From Ochotona curzoniae (Eukaryota > Chordata > Mammalia > Lagomorpha > Ochotonidae), in the NCBI RefSeq assembly GCF_017591425.1, contig NW_024467120.1, positions 8,804,001-8,868,000 on the forward strand: a stretch of DNA of 64,000 nt, given 5' to 3'. Below the pieces are notes generated by a model that was not told the DNA's origin, made no database searches, and saw only the letters and a program-made list of their open reading frames with translations. Positions 12,035-22,996 of the stretch are shown piece after piece. The position numbers were made by a program, and so were the translations under genes. Each line of letters starts with the position of its first letter. Positions within the stretch are counted from its first letter, which is position 1.

Positions 12035-12318
12035 GGAGTGGGGAGTGGATGCTCAGCCTACTGATTAAGGCACCCATATTGGAGTGCCTGGGTTGAATTC
12101 CTAGATCTAGCTATTGATTCCAGTTTCCTATTAGTGCAGACCCTGCAAGCCAACCATGATGGCTCAAGTAGTTGCATTCTTGCCTGCAATGATCTGTATT
12201 GAATCCCCAGCTCATAGTTTCCATTCAAACCTAGCCCAGTACATAGCTGGTATCTGGGAGAATGAAACAGTGGATGGAAGCTCTCTAGTTGTCTCTGCTG
12301 TCACCCAACTAACTAAAT
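12035..12318 (+). mobile_element. CSINE, old subfamily
   Basis: 'ggagtggatgctcagcctactgattaaggcacc', 'agtgcctgggttgaattcc', 'gatggctcaagtagttgcattctt' and 'gagaatgaaacagtggatgg' follow the older CSINE order. The 3' tail is almost erased. Confidence 0.75.
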
Positions 12319-13228
12319 GAAAGGGATACTAATGTCAAGCATCATGACTATACTCAGACACGGTGTGGATGTAGAAATTAGCAGGTGGTGGATTAAAAAA
12401 TGAAGCTATGTTTGACATGTTAAGAGATTGTACAGATAAAATACCGAGCACGGAATAACAGTTTGGCAATGTAAGCGGAGAGTTTAAAATTCTAAGAACC
12501 AATGCAAAATGAAGGAGATCAAGAATACGGTAATAAAAACGAAGGAAGACTTTAATGGTCTTGCTAGCAGACTGAATTAGCTAATGAAAGACTCTGAGCT
12601 TCAAGGTACTTTATAAGATGCCTACAAAATTAAAAAGCAGAAATGGAAAAGAGTGAATGAAATAAGAACAGGATATCTGACACCTAGTGGACATCTACCA
12701 AGTAATAACATACACAGAATAAGGGGATACCTAAAGGAGAAGGAAGGAACAAAATAAACACTGGCTTGAATAACACCTGAGCATTTCCAGCAAATTTATG
12801 TCAGATAAAAAGCCTCAGATCCAGGAAGCTTGTAGACCATGAAGCAGGATAAATGTACATCTATTTCCCAAATAAGCTTAGTCATGTTAGATTCAAACAA
12901 TGGAAGATCAACCATAAAAAAGAAATACATATGTGTATGTATATATAAGCACACACACAGAGGTAGAATTCTACTCCTTAAAGCCGTGAAATGAGGAAGA
13001 GAATGGAGTGAAATAGTTGAAGTGTTGAGAGGAACAAAACCGACCGTCGTAGAATTTTGTTGCCTGTGATATTATCCTTCAGAAGAGGAGACATGTCTTA
13101 GATAAGCCAAATCGAAGGAATCTGTGGCATGTGGACTTGCTTAAAGAAGTTGCTTAGGTAAAAAAAAAAAATCAAGTGAATCATAAGATCAGATTTGCCT
13201 TAAGAAAGAAAGAACAAGAGCGAGTAAA

Positions 13229-13520
13229 TAGAGGGCAGATGTCGTAGTACACATGTTGTGGTATGCATGGCACACCGGCATCCCCTGTTGGAGTCGCTGG
13301 GATCAGGCCCTGCCTTTATTTCTGGTCATGTTCATTGTGTTGTTCCGGTGTGGGGCAGCAGATGATAGCCCCGACACCTGAGTTCCTGCGGCCTGGGATC
13401 CTGATGGAGATCCTGACTCCTGATCCGGCCCTGGCCCAGCCGCAGCTGTTGTCTGCCTTTAGGGAGTGAACCAGCAGATGGAAAAGCTGTCCCTCATTGT
13501 CTCTCTAAATAACCTTGAAT
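13229..13520 (+). mobile_element. CSINE, old subfamily, inside the ancient L1
   Basis: Head 'gtagtacacatgttgtgg', then 'ggcacaccggcatcccctgttggagt', 'cctgactcctgatccggccctggcccagcc', 'agggagtgaaccagcagatgg'. It sits between L1 ORF1 and the inter-ORF region, so it postdates the L1. Confidence 0.82.
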
Positions 13521-13685
13521 GCAGAAAACATAAGTAACTAAATAACCTTTAATATACAAAATAAATAAGTGAAGATAAAATAAAAAATAAACTGTTAATC
13601 TAACAGATAACAACTTGTTAATTTTCTTAGTATAAATGCTTAGCAGCGGTATATTCTGTTATGGATGTATGTTCTCACATATATG

Positions 13686-13899
13686 AAGGTGCTTGAAAAG
13701 AATTGTGGAAAGATGGAATTAATACACAACTTTACTTTGGTGCAGATGTTTTGAAATCTATGCATAGCTTTTTTTTTTTTAAACATAGTATGCATCTTCC
13801 ATGAACTTTTTGAAGACCTTATATGCATGGGTCTCAAATTGATCCACAATAGAATGACCTGTTTAATTCCATATTCCCAGAACTTTTTGAAGTACCTTA
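13686..13899. mobile_element. Palindromic MITE-like element with terminal inverted repeats
   Basis: The left end 'aaggtgcttgaaaagaattg...tggaa' (13686-13710) is the near-complement of 'ttccatgaactttttgaag...acctt' at 13797-13820, and again of 'ttcccagaactttttgaagtacctta' at 13874-13899. It therefore has one 5' end and two 3'-type ends. The architecture suggests a short non-autonomous DNA transposon or a compound of two copies. I recognise the 'caaaaagttcatgg' motif as recurrent in mammals but cannot name the family. Confidence 0.55.
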
Positions 13900-14786
13900 C
13901 GTCTATGGTACTTCATGTATTAGTGAAATGATTGACAGCAATGGTGTAAAGTGCAGTAAGGGGGAAATTAGGACTGTTTTGCTGTTATAAGGCACTTGCC
14001 CTACCTGAGAAGTAGTATAAAGTTAGAAAATAGACTCAAATTATTTATGGATGCATATTTACAACCATAGAACAACCACTAAGAACATAAAAAGGACTAA
14101 TCATTGGTATGCAAAGAAACAAAGAAAGATACACATAGACCACAACAGCAAATATTGTATGCATGAATTCAACTGTGTTGGCGATCACTTTGAACATGAA
14201 TGGTCTCAGTGCACCTGGTAGGAGCCAGAAATCCTCAGAGTGGAGCAGGCAGATCACACCCAATGTGTCTGCCAGAAATTCACTTTAGTTTTAGAGTGAT
14301 ACGTTGATTAGATATCAGTTAATGTTTCCCTAACATATATTAATTAGATATCCTGCAAAAGTGGATATAGCTATATTAATTTCAGAGAGAAGATAAGAAC
14401 AAAGAAATTGATCAGACTTGAGAGGTAGTACTTAATGAGTATGTCTCTGGGAAGGAATGACAATCCTTGATATGTCTGCACCATGCAATGAATATCTAAA
14501 AGCAGGAGGCAAAAGCCGGATTGGAATGCAAGAAAAACAGTTGTATTTACTTTTAAAGCTGGAGGTATCATTACCCTTGTCGGAAACGGACAGATCCAGC
14601 AGAGAGTCAGTGTCTGTGTAGTTGAGCACAGTATCGCTGATTGGACACAATTAACAGCAGAAAATTTCTTCATCAGTGCAAAAATACACATTCTTTTAAA
14701 GTTCACTTTGAGTAGTCATCAAGATAAACAACATTCCAGGCCATAAAACATACCTTAGCAAATTTAGACTAGAAATCCTACACTGT

Positions 14787-15110
14787 GGGCCAGGCGCGGT
14801 GGCTAAGTGACTAAATCCTTGTCTTGCATGTGCCAGGATTCCATATGGGCACATGTTCATGTTCCAGCTGCTCAACTTCCCATCCAGCTCCTTGCTTGTG
14901 GCCTGGGAAAGCAATAGAGGATGGCCCAAAGCCTTAGGACATGGAAATCAGGAAAAAGCTCCAAGCTCCTGGTGTCAGGTCGGCTCAGTTCCGGCTATTG
15001 CAACCATATGGGGAGTAAAACAACAGATGGAAGATCTTTGTCTCTCCTTCTCTCTGTAAATCTATCTTTCCAATAAAAATAAATAAATATTTTTAAACAA
15101 GTAATTATAC
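14787..15110 (+). mobile_element. CSINE, full length, inside the ancient L1
   Basis: Head 'gggccaggcgcggtggctaag', then 'aggattccatatgggcac', 'cagctgctcaacttcccatc', 'gtggcctgggaaagcaatagaggatgg', 'tctctccttctctctgtaaatc', tail 'ctttccaataaaaataaataaatat'. The L1 endonuclease sequence breaks before it ('gactagaaatcctaca') and resumes after it ('taattatacagtatgtcctc'). Confidence 0.95.
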
Positions 15111-15821
15111 AGTATGTCCTCACAGATATTATCATCATTAAACTAGCAGTAAATAGCAAAAAAAAAAGATGGAATATCCCCAAATCTATGTTTGAACAAT
15201 GAAAATGAAAATGTTTCATATCAAAATTTGTTGCCTGCAGTAAAGCAGTGATTTGAGAGACATTTATCATATATATCATACACATTACTTTTATATATAT
15301 ATGTTATATAACATGTGTAATAAATATCTTCAAATGTCACCGATGAACTTCATACATGTAAGTATCCTATCAGTTTTTCCCAGAGTTCCTTTCACTTCTT
15401 ATTTAAAATTTTTATACTGGAATTACTAATTGATACAGCAGGATAAAAAGAAAGAATGATGGATCAGAAGAATATGAGGGAATTTCAAAAGATTCTGGAA
15501 AAATGAATATATATCAAAAAATAGATTTAAAAAGTTTATGCAACCAAATAGATTATTTGATGACATTCTGTGCAAAAATGTGTGAAGTTCCTTGTTAAAC
15601 TCTAATCAGATATGACATGCTTAGGTAAAACAAAAACAAAAGCAAAGCAAAACAATCCTTAAAAAGGACATTTTTTTAAATCTATTAAGCAACTGTTATG
15701 CAGCGGCAGGATAAAAATTTATCAGAAAACAATTAAGCTTTAGATTTTATAACAATAATGAAGAAGTAAAATTTCAAATTAAAATTAAAAAATATTTTTT
15801 TCAAATTAAAATCACAGTGGG

Positions 15822-16168
15822 AGGGGCTGGTGCCATGGAGTAGTAGGCTAAGCATCCACGTGCAGTACTGCAATCCCACGGAGGCACTGATTTTAGTTCC
15901 AGCTGCTCATTTTGGATCCAGCTCCCTACTTATTGCCTGGGAAAGCAGCAGAGAATTGCTCAAGCCCTTGGGCCCTAAAATTTATGTGGGAGATCCCTTA
16001 GAAGCTTCTGGCTCCTGGCTGTAGATAGGCCCAGCTCTGGCTGTTGCAGATTTTGGGAAATGAACCAGTGGATGGAAGACCTCTCGCTCTCTTTCTCTCT
16101 TCATCTGGCTCTCCTCTCTCTGCACCTATGCTTTTCAAATAAAAATTAAAAATATACATCTTAAAAAC
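15822..16168 (+). mobile_element. CSINE, inside the ancient L1
   Basis: 'gaggggctggtgccatggagtagtaggctaag', 'gctccctacttattgcctgggaaagcagcagag', 'gcttctggctcctggctgtag', 'ggaaatgaaccagtggatgg', tail 'cttttcaaataaaaattaaa'. Older than the copy at 16.9 kb, judging by divergence and tail. Confidence 0.92.
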
Positions 16169-16868
16169 CCACTATATGATTCATAATGGCCTCCCCCTAG
16201 ATGAAATAGATATAAATCTATAAAATATGCACATCATTTATATAAGAAAAAATATAAAGCTCTGATCAAAGAAATCAAAGAATATGTAAATAGGGGTGTA
16301 ATTTTTTTTCATGAATATGAAGATGTTATAGCACTAGTTCCTTCCAAATTTAGCTACAGATTGGGCACAATCGATGAAAAATGCCATCCAGTTACTTTGT
16401 AGATTCCCATAAACTGATCCTTAAGGGTTAAGTATAGAGGCAAAATACCCAGAATAGCCAAAATTATATTGAAGGAAAAGAATCAAGTTAGAAGATTGTC
16501 AGTACATTGTTGAAGATACATTGTAAAGTTAGAGTAATGAAGACAGTGCGGTGCTGGTGAGCAAACAAATGGTTCAGTGTGAGAGAACAGAGAACCAATA
16601 AAGAGATGCAAATAAAGTGAAGGAATTGTTGGCGATGAAGTTAAGGAGGTTAAGGCAATACATTGGAAAACAGTAGTCTTTTTCAAGAAATGGTTCTGGA
16701 GCAACTGGATGTCCACATGGAAATACAGGGAATTCAAATACCTTCATTACTGGCAAATACCATTTCAAAATGTATTTACCCATCTAATTACCAAAAGAGA
16801 AGCAGTAATACTTTGAGAAAATAAATAGAAGAAAATCAAAGATGGTCTAAGTCTTGATAATATTTTTT

Positions 16869-16883
16869 AAGATGTGACACCAA
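16869..16883 (+). repeat. Target-site duplication, left copy
   Basis: 'aagatgtgacaccaa', identical to 17222-17236 on the other side of the CSINE. An A-rich perfect 15-bp duplication is the hallmark of L1-mediated SINE insertion. Confidence 0.95.
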
Positions 16884-17221
16884 GGGCCTGGCGCAGTGGC
16901 GCAAGTGGTTAAGGTCCTCGCCTTGCACGCCCAGGATCCCATATGGGCGCCGGTTCTAATCCCGGCAGCCCCGCTTCCCTTCCAGCTCCCTGCCTGTGGC
17001 CTGGGAAAGCAGTCGAGGACGGCCCAAAGCTTTGGGAACCTGCACCCGCGTGGGAGACCCGGAAGAGGCTCCTGGCTTCGGATCGGCATAGTATCGGCCC
17101 GTTGCGCTCACTTGGGGAGTGAATCATCGGATGGAAGATCTTCCTCTCTGTCTCTCCTCCTCTACTGTATATCCGCCTTTCCAATAAAAAATAATAATAA
17201 AAATAAATCTAAAAATAAAAA
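16884..17221 (+). mobile_element. CSINE, young, full length, perfect target-site duplication
   Basis: The best preserved copy here. The pol III A box is 'tggcgcaagtgg' (16897-16908) and the B box 'ggttctaatcc' (16952-16962). The body is 'ccagctccctgcctgtggcc', 'gtgggagacccggaagaggc', 'gggagtgaatcatcggatgg', then a pyrimidine run, 'tccgcctttccaat' and an (AAT)n-like tail. CpGs remain in the head. Near-intact promoter boxes and an undecayed 15-bp duplication imply a recent insertion into the L1. Confidence 0.97.
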
Positions 17222-17236
17222 AAGATGTGACACCAA
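17222..17236 (+). repeat. Target-site duplication, right copy
   Basis: Identical to 16869-16883. The L1 reading continues directly after it ('aggcctaatccatgagac'). Confidence 0.95.
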
Positions 17237-17545
17237 AGGCCTAATCCATGAGACAAATAATTGATAAGCTAGGTTTCACTAAACTTGAAAATGTATGCGC
17301 TTCAAAAAAAAAAAAACACCACCGTCCTAATACAATGAAAATCAAACCACAGACCGAGGTTGTGAAAGTCAGGTCTAGTGACAGGTGACTATGGAAAATA
17401 TACAAAGAAATTGAAAACTGAATCATTAGGAGGCAAACATGCACTTAAAAATGTGGCTTAGGAGACTACTCACCTTAAGGACCATCTCACCTAGGAAAAT
17501 GCCGAAGGCACACAAGCGTGTGAAAAGGTGCTCGACAATTGATTT

Positions 17546-18353
17546 AATATAAGCTCCTCAATAAATGCATCACTGTGGTGTGTCGGGGCGTGCCTCATGG
17601 GGGATCCAGATCTTGTGTCGTACAGAGGGATGCATGACAAGCCTCCGTACCTTCTAAGTAATTTTGCTGTGATCACAAACATCATGCTTAAAAAGGACAG
17701 TTATTCAAGAATAATCAGGCTGTATCTTGGGCTCTCATTTACATGACTGGGGTAGTTGGTATCCAACTATAACTTGTTGGTTAGCCAGGACTAACCAGAT
17801 ATAGGTATCCGAAGCTGGAGATAATTTAAACTCAAATTTCTAATGTGTAGTATTCATTTGTAATGGGCAGTTTTGCCTGAGTGTTGTATATGTGCGAAGT
17901 TGTCAAGCACAAGAATTCAGGAGGAACTTGATAGAAATTCATGGTGAACTGCCTTAATGTGTCTGTTTGACAAATTGACACATTGTGCTTACTTTTATTA
18001 GCCAAAATTCTGCCTGCAAAGTTTTCTAATAGTCAAAGTTGTATTCATATTCAATTACTTGGCAATATCTTCACTTCACTTAGAAATTGAAATTTATGCT
18101 CTCAGAGTTTAGAACTAAGTGTCAGTCATTTATTTAAGTTGATTATTCTACACCAGATTTTTTGATGGATCACCATGAAAGTATAATTTTGTTTTCCCTG
18201 TTTCCAAATCTAAGAAGCCCTGGATATGACTTAAAATTCAGATCTCTGAGAAGATACTGATTTTAAAAATCAGTGAATTTACACAAATTTACAAAAATAA
18301 AGTAAAAAAATAATAGTTGAAAAATGAAATAGTAGTAAAATGAAACAGGGAAG
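17546..18353. other. Unclassified AT-rich DNA
   Basis: No repeat or gene recognised downstream of the L1 end. It includes a G+C-richer patch at 17.57-17.66 kb that may still be eroded L1 3' sequence, but this is unproven. Confidence 0.5.
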
Positions 18354-18367
18354 AGAAATAGACAATA
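18354..18367 (+). repeat. Target-site duplication, left copy
   Basis: 'agaaatagacaata', repeated exactly at 18712-18725 beyond the SINE tail. Confidence 0.92.
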
Positions 18368-18711
18368 GGGACCCAGCGGCTAAGCCTAGCGGCTAGGGTC
18401 CGCACCTTGGACGCGCCGGGATCCCATATGGGCGCTGGTTCTAATCCCGGCTGCTCCACTTCCCATCCAGCTCCCTGCTTGTGGCCTGGCAAAGCAGTCG
18501 AGGCTGGCCCAAAGCTTTGGGACCTGCACCCGTGTGGGAGACCCGGAAAAGGTTCCTGGTTCCTGTCTTCGGATTGGTCGGCCGGCGCAGCACCAGCCGT
18601 TGTGGTTACTTGAAGAGTGAATCATTGGACGGAGGATCCTCCTTTCTGTCTCTCCTCCTCTCTGTATATCTGACTTTCCAATAAAAATAATAAATAAATC
18701 TTTTAAAAAAA
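18368..18711 (+). mobile_element. CSINE, young, with 14-bp target-site duplication
   Basis: Head 'gggacccagcggctaag', then an extra 'cctagcggctagggtccgcacc' (a short repeat of the 'agcggcta' motif), 'cccatatgggcgctggttctaatcc', 'gtggcctggcaaagcagtcgagg', 'gtgggagacccggaaaagg', tail 'ctttccaataaaaataataaataaatc'. The flanking duplication is perfect over 14 bp. Confidence 0.96.
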
Positions 18712-18725
18712 AGAAATAGACAATA
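18712..18725 (+). repeat. Target-site duplication, right copy
   Basis: Matches 18354-18367 exactly. The next CSINE begins only about 40 bases further on. Confidence 0.92.
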
Positions 18726-18762
18726 AAATAAACCCAAAATAAAGAAGTCGATAAAAACAGAA

Positions 18763-19094
18763 GGGCCTTGCACAGTACCTACCAGCTAAAGTCCTCGCCT
18801 TTTACATGCCTGGATCCCATATGAGCGCTGGTTCTAATCCTGGCAGCCCCACTTCCCATCCAGCTCCCTCTTGTGGCCTGGGAAAGCAGTCGAGGATGGC
18901 CTAAAGCCTTGGGACCCTGTGCCAGAGTGGGAGACCCAGAAGAGGCTCCTGGTTCCTGGCTTCGGATTTGCTCAGCTCCAGCCGTTGCAGCTGCTCGGGG
19001 AGTGAACAGACAGACAGGAGATCTTCATCTCTGTCTCCTCCTTTCTGTATATCTGAATTTCCAATAAAATAAAAATAAAATAATTTTTTAAAAG
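18763..19094 (+). mobile_element. CSINE, full length
   Basis: 'gggccttgcacagtacctacc', 'tggatcccatatgagcgctggttctaatcc', 'gcagccccacttcccatcc', 'gtggcctgggaaagcagtcgaggatgg', 'gtgggagacccagaagaggc', tail 'atttccaataaaataaaaataaaataat'. It has the same strand as the preceding copy but a different body, so it is an independent insertion, not a tandem duplication. Confidence 0.95.
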
Positions 19095-20149
19095 CACAGA
19101 CGAGAGAAAATGTATAGGAGATTGTGTTTCTTGTTTTTCATGCTTTAAATTACATCTACATAAAATTTTTAAATATAAAGGTTGATATCTCATTCATTCT
19201 ATCCCAATAAAACAGCTTGTAATTATCATTTATAAATCATTTATCACAGAATATATAAAGCTTTTGACAATAAAAATAGGGAATTTTTGTGGGTCCTTGT
19301 CAAAATAATAAAGATATACCCTGGTCAAATAGATACTCAGTCACCTGTAATGTGTAAAATTTTTCTCTTTGAAGAAATATTTACATTTCTGTTGAATTTG
19401 TATTGAACTAATACCTACAAGTGTAATTATTCATCATGCTTTTTTGGAATCTAATAAAATGCAATCTAATAAGATACAAATATGAAGTTAATTGGCAATA
19501 ATTTATTAGAATTTTGCCCTTCAAATGATCATTTCCGTGAGTTTATCCAATGCTTGTCACTTTTTGTCTTGAGATATCTTATGGAAGATTTCCTAATTAA
19601 GTAATTAACCTATTGTCATTCCAAGTTAATTTTTCCATTTAGAAGATGTAGTTGTAATTGGAGTAATAAGATTGGTTAGGTTAAGAGTTAATCTCTTCAT
19701 TGTCTAATAATGGAATTGTTTCAAAGATGGCATTCATCATTTGTTATCCAAACTCTAGGTGTGTGCATTATGTGTGCTAGCCAAGCAACACAGTCACATA
19801 AGTGTGAAAATAATAATTGAATAAACGTAGAGGTGGCGAATCTGAGCATTCTTGCCAGACAGACTACTGAGCCTCCTGCTACCCCCTACACTGTCCAGTT
19901 TTTGAAATACAGCTTTTTGTTGAAAGGAGGACAGATTATTTAGTGTTAAATACAATGCTGGTTATGGTTTGAAGTTTAGCCATGCTGAAATTGCTGGGCA
20001 AATAGATTTTCCATTATGAAATGAAATCTAATCCCTTCCACACTGAAGTAAGAATTGCCTCTGGTTTGTAAGATACCAGCTAAATAGTAAAATTGAAGTG
20101 TAGTCCTTTACTTAATTAATCCATGAATTTGTTTGCTAAAAAGGAGGGA
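19095..20149. other. Single-copy AT-rich DNA, possible conserved element
   Basis: No gene or repeat recognised. The block at about 19460-19740 is free of repeats and rich in homeodomain-type cores ('cctaattaagtaattaacc'); see findings. Confidence 0.5.
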
Positions 20150-20405
20150 TGGAGTGAAGAGAACAAAATATACTCCTGTCTACTGGCTCACTGTCTCAAA
20201 TGCCTCCAGTGGCTGGAATGGATCCAAGGCCGAAGCTCAGAGTCAGGAACCAATCCAGTTTCCCAGTGTAGATAGCAGTTTCCCAGTGTAGATAGCAGTT
20301 TTCCAGTGTAAATCAGTGGAGCCCTTAGCACTGGCTACTAGGCATTGCATCGGCAAGAAGTTGGAGATTGGAGCTAGATCTGGGTATGGAACCCAAGGAT
20401 TCAGA
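20150..20405 (-). mobile_element. CSINE, old subfamily, with internal tandem triplication
   Basis: Antisense landmarks: 'ctactggctcactgtctcaaatgcctcc', 'gctcagagtcaggaacc', 'gggtatggaacccaagg'. The centre is replaced by three successive ~20-bp units. Strongly diverged. Confidence 0.7.
20259..20317 (+). repeat. Tandem repeat, three units of about 20 bp
   Basis: Two identical units 'tttcccagtgtagatagcag' are followed by a third with changes ('ttttccagtgtaaatcag'). The array lies inside an old minus-strand CSINE, so it arose by local expansion after insertion. Confidence 0.95.
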
Positions 20406-22643
20406 CGTGTCATGTTTAAATAACTCTAATGTTAAATGTGTTCTCCCTAAAATGCCGTCTTTAAGTAAACAAATATAAAGATCGTTTGAAAAAGACTCTA
20501 CTAGTTCAAACTTTAAGTACAATGAACTATGAGTGTTTTTCTGTAGATATGAAAAAAGGAACTCACTGAAATAGATAATTCAAAATGCATATCGTCTACC
20601 CTGCCTGAGAGATAAACTAGAGTGGTAAAGTACACTTTAAGCTCTTACTGGATGCATGAACGGATCTGTTTATAAAGCTTAAGGATTTGCGGCAAAACAA
20701 AGTGTCCCATTTCAACTTTGGATTTTAGAGGGCCAAGGGCGAGAGGAAGTCTACAAGGAATTAGGAGAAGGAAAAAAGCAATATGCCTGTCTCCACGTGC
20801 ATGTAGAAATTCATAGTAGCGAATGTGTTTCTTTTGCTGCAGTTTGTTTATTCAAGGAATAATATTAATAACAATAATATTAAGAATAATAATATTTTCA
20901 AAAAACCTTTTTATTATCTTCCCACTGTGAATACAGGAGAATGGGCAATGAGACAGGCAATTGAAGGAAAGATGGCTTCTGACCTTTTTGACATTTTTCA
21001 GTAAACTGGGAAATGCCTATGCCAATAAATAACGATTATTATCTTTTAGTGTTTCTTGACATCAAGATGTATATGTCTTGCGGTAGATGTAAAAATGGTT
21101 TGAAATTAATTTGGAAGATAACAGGAAACATGGAGGTAAAGATCGCATGAGGATAGATCCAGAATGGTTGAATGTGAGAGAGAGAGATCAAATAATCTTC
21201 CCTGTTTTCATCCTAAAGGAAACTGGAAACCCTGAGTGTCAGACTCACCCCGTCTGCCTCCAGTGGGGATTTCAACAGGAAGAGAGAGACTACAGACCGG
21301 CCAGCTTATAACTCTTAGAAACATGTAGATGGAAGGCCGTCGGTTGAGTTCCCCGAACAGCTGTCTAAATTTGTTCTGACAGTCTTTGCGTATGGGATCT
21401 AAGTCCACAGAAACTTTACATTTTTAAGCTTAGTGGACACGATCAACATTTGCACTGATTTAAAATTCAAACATACTTGTCTGAACTCTGAAAGCCAGTG
21501 CTTTATTAAATCATGCTTAATTTTTCCCAGTATGAATTCTTCACTGTCTAGGGCTTTAAGAGTAGACTGTGTTTATCTGTCTTCTTTAAAGGTTGATCTG
21601 TTTTGAGTCAGTCCTTCCCTGCATATACGTGCAATAAGAATTGGATAAAATTATTTTATTTATAAATTCAAAATATTTGCTTATACATAAAATTTGTTTT
21701 AGAATAAATAACATGTATAAATAACATATATAACATGTATATTTTTAAAATAGGGCTTAGTAATTTGCAAACTAGAATTCTCAGTGGTTTTTTTGTATAC
21801 TCATGAGGCTGAGAAATGGGAGACTTTTCATATTGAACTATTCCAATTCTGAGGCATTTATTTATTGGGACAAATTCTTAGGATAAGAGGAATTCTGATG
21901 AACTTTATGACTGGGAAACAGCTGCAGATATTGTATCAGTGTTTGGGTTGTGGTGGAAACCAAAACTATTTTTCCAAAATGCATTGCTCCTTCTATTTGG
22001 AAGGTACATATTCTCTGATGAAAATTCAACTCATGTGTTTGTGACTTAACTCCTCAAAATAACATTTGCTAAATATCTTTATGGGTCTAACTAGCTGTTT
22101 GATCTATATTAGTATTTTTATAGATTTTTTTTCTCTTTTTCTGAATTTGGCCAAATAGTTTGACATTTGCTTTTCTTTCTCTAATTTTCCAAAACTTGGA
22201 AGGCTAAAAACTATAGCGGGTACAAGCTAATAAAATATACATACAGTTGCTCATCAAACCATGACTTTTATAAAACGAAGTTTGCAAGAGAAATATTAAC
22301 GTTTTTCAAAAAGTTAACTTTCTAATTTTGCTAAAACAATTTGGTTATTACAAAATGAGTGACAGTGTGTTAAAAGACAGTGAGTTAAGAAAGAACTTTC
22401 TAGCAACAGAACTTTGCCATCTCTAAGTTGTCCCCTTTTGTTGGAAATACATTCAAAATTAAGCAGAATATATGGAAGAACAAGGGAATGCTTACAAAGA
22501 AGCTTGCTAAAGCAATATCCATGAGTATTCCACTTACAGTAGTCAAAACTCAAAGAACACACACACACACACAAAGAATTGTTGTTCTGGGAGCATTCTC
22601 TTAGCAAAGTGTATTGCTTTAATGCAAATTATATATGTGCGCA
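20406..22643. other. Single-copy AT-rich DNA with a small microsatellite
   Basis: No supported gene. Simple sequence: AAT/ATT-rich at 20.86-20.90 kb, AT-rich at 21.65-21.75 kb, and (AC)n at 22557-22573. Short open frames (e.g. 22314-22607 minus) are unrecognised. Confidence 0.55.
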
Positions 22644-22996
22644 TTTAAATGGCAGAGTGACAGAGGAAAAGACATACAAGCGCACGTGTGTGTGTGCGTG
22701 CAGGAAGAGAGAAAGAGAAAGGAAGATTGATTTCACTCGCTGATTCTTATTTCTACATGCCCATAGTAGTGGGGGCTTGGCAAGATCTAAGCCAGGAACC
22801 AGAACTTTCCTCTGGGTCCTCTTGGTCTCACATGGGTGGCAGGGAATCTGGTACTTGGGCCGTCATCTGCTGTGCTGCTGCACAGGCCCACACGCAGGAA
22901 ACTGGATGGGGAACACAGGTGCTGCCTCGAATCTGGTGGAGTGGTTGCAGGTGTTCCACTTGGCAGCTTAACTCGTACCACAACCCCCACCCAACG
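22644..22996 (-). mobile_element. CSINE, old subfamily
   Basis: Antisense order: a GA/GT-rich region (22.68-22.73 kb), 'ttgatttcactcgctgattc', 'gatctaagccaggaaccagaac', 'cctcttggtctcacatgggtggcaggg', 'gtacttgggccgtcatctgctg' and 'ggaaactggatgggg'. The 169-codon frame over it (22688-23197) is an accident of the repeat and its flank. Confidence 0.78.

Larger units (their letters stand above)
12319..17545 (+). mobile_element. Ancient LINE-1 (L1M type), ORF1 to ORF2 C-terminus, with nested insertions
   Basis: L1 text can be followed almost continuously. ORF1: 'cagatccaggaagcttgtagacc' and 'agaattttgttgcctgtgatattatccttcag'. Inter-ORF: 'gaacaaccactaagaac'. Endonuclease region: 'gcaaaaatacacattctttt' and 'ccaggccataaaacat'. 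Mid ORF2: 'gcagtaaagcagtgatttgagag'. RT/thumb: 'gaatagccaaaattatattgaa', 'acagtgcggtgctggt' and 'atggttctggagcaactggatgtccac'. C-terminal: 'tgtgaaaaggtgctcgac'. Four CSINEs and one palindromic element interrupt it, leaving roughly 3.7 kb of L1 sequence. It is heavily mutated and dead. Confidence 0.82.

Noticed and set aside
16897..16962. tRNA gene (A and B boxes at correct spacing)
   Set aside because: The boxes belong to the tRNA-derived head of a CSINE; no acceptor-stem pairing or tRNA fold follows.
16896..17264. 122-codon frame starting 'MAQVVKVLALHAQD'
   Set aside because: Entirely a translation of the young CSINE; CpG-rich SINE heads commonly stay open in several frames.
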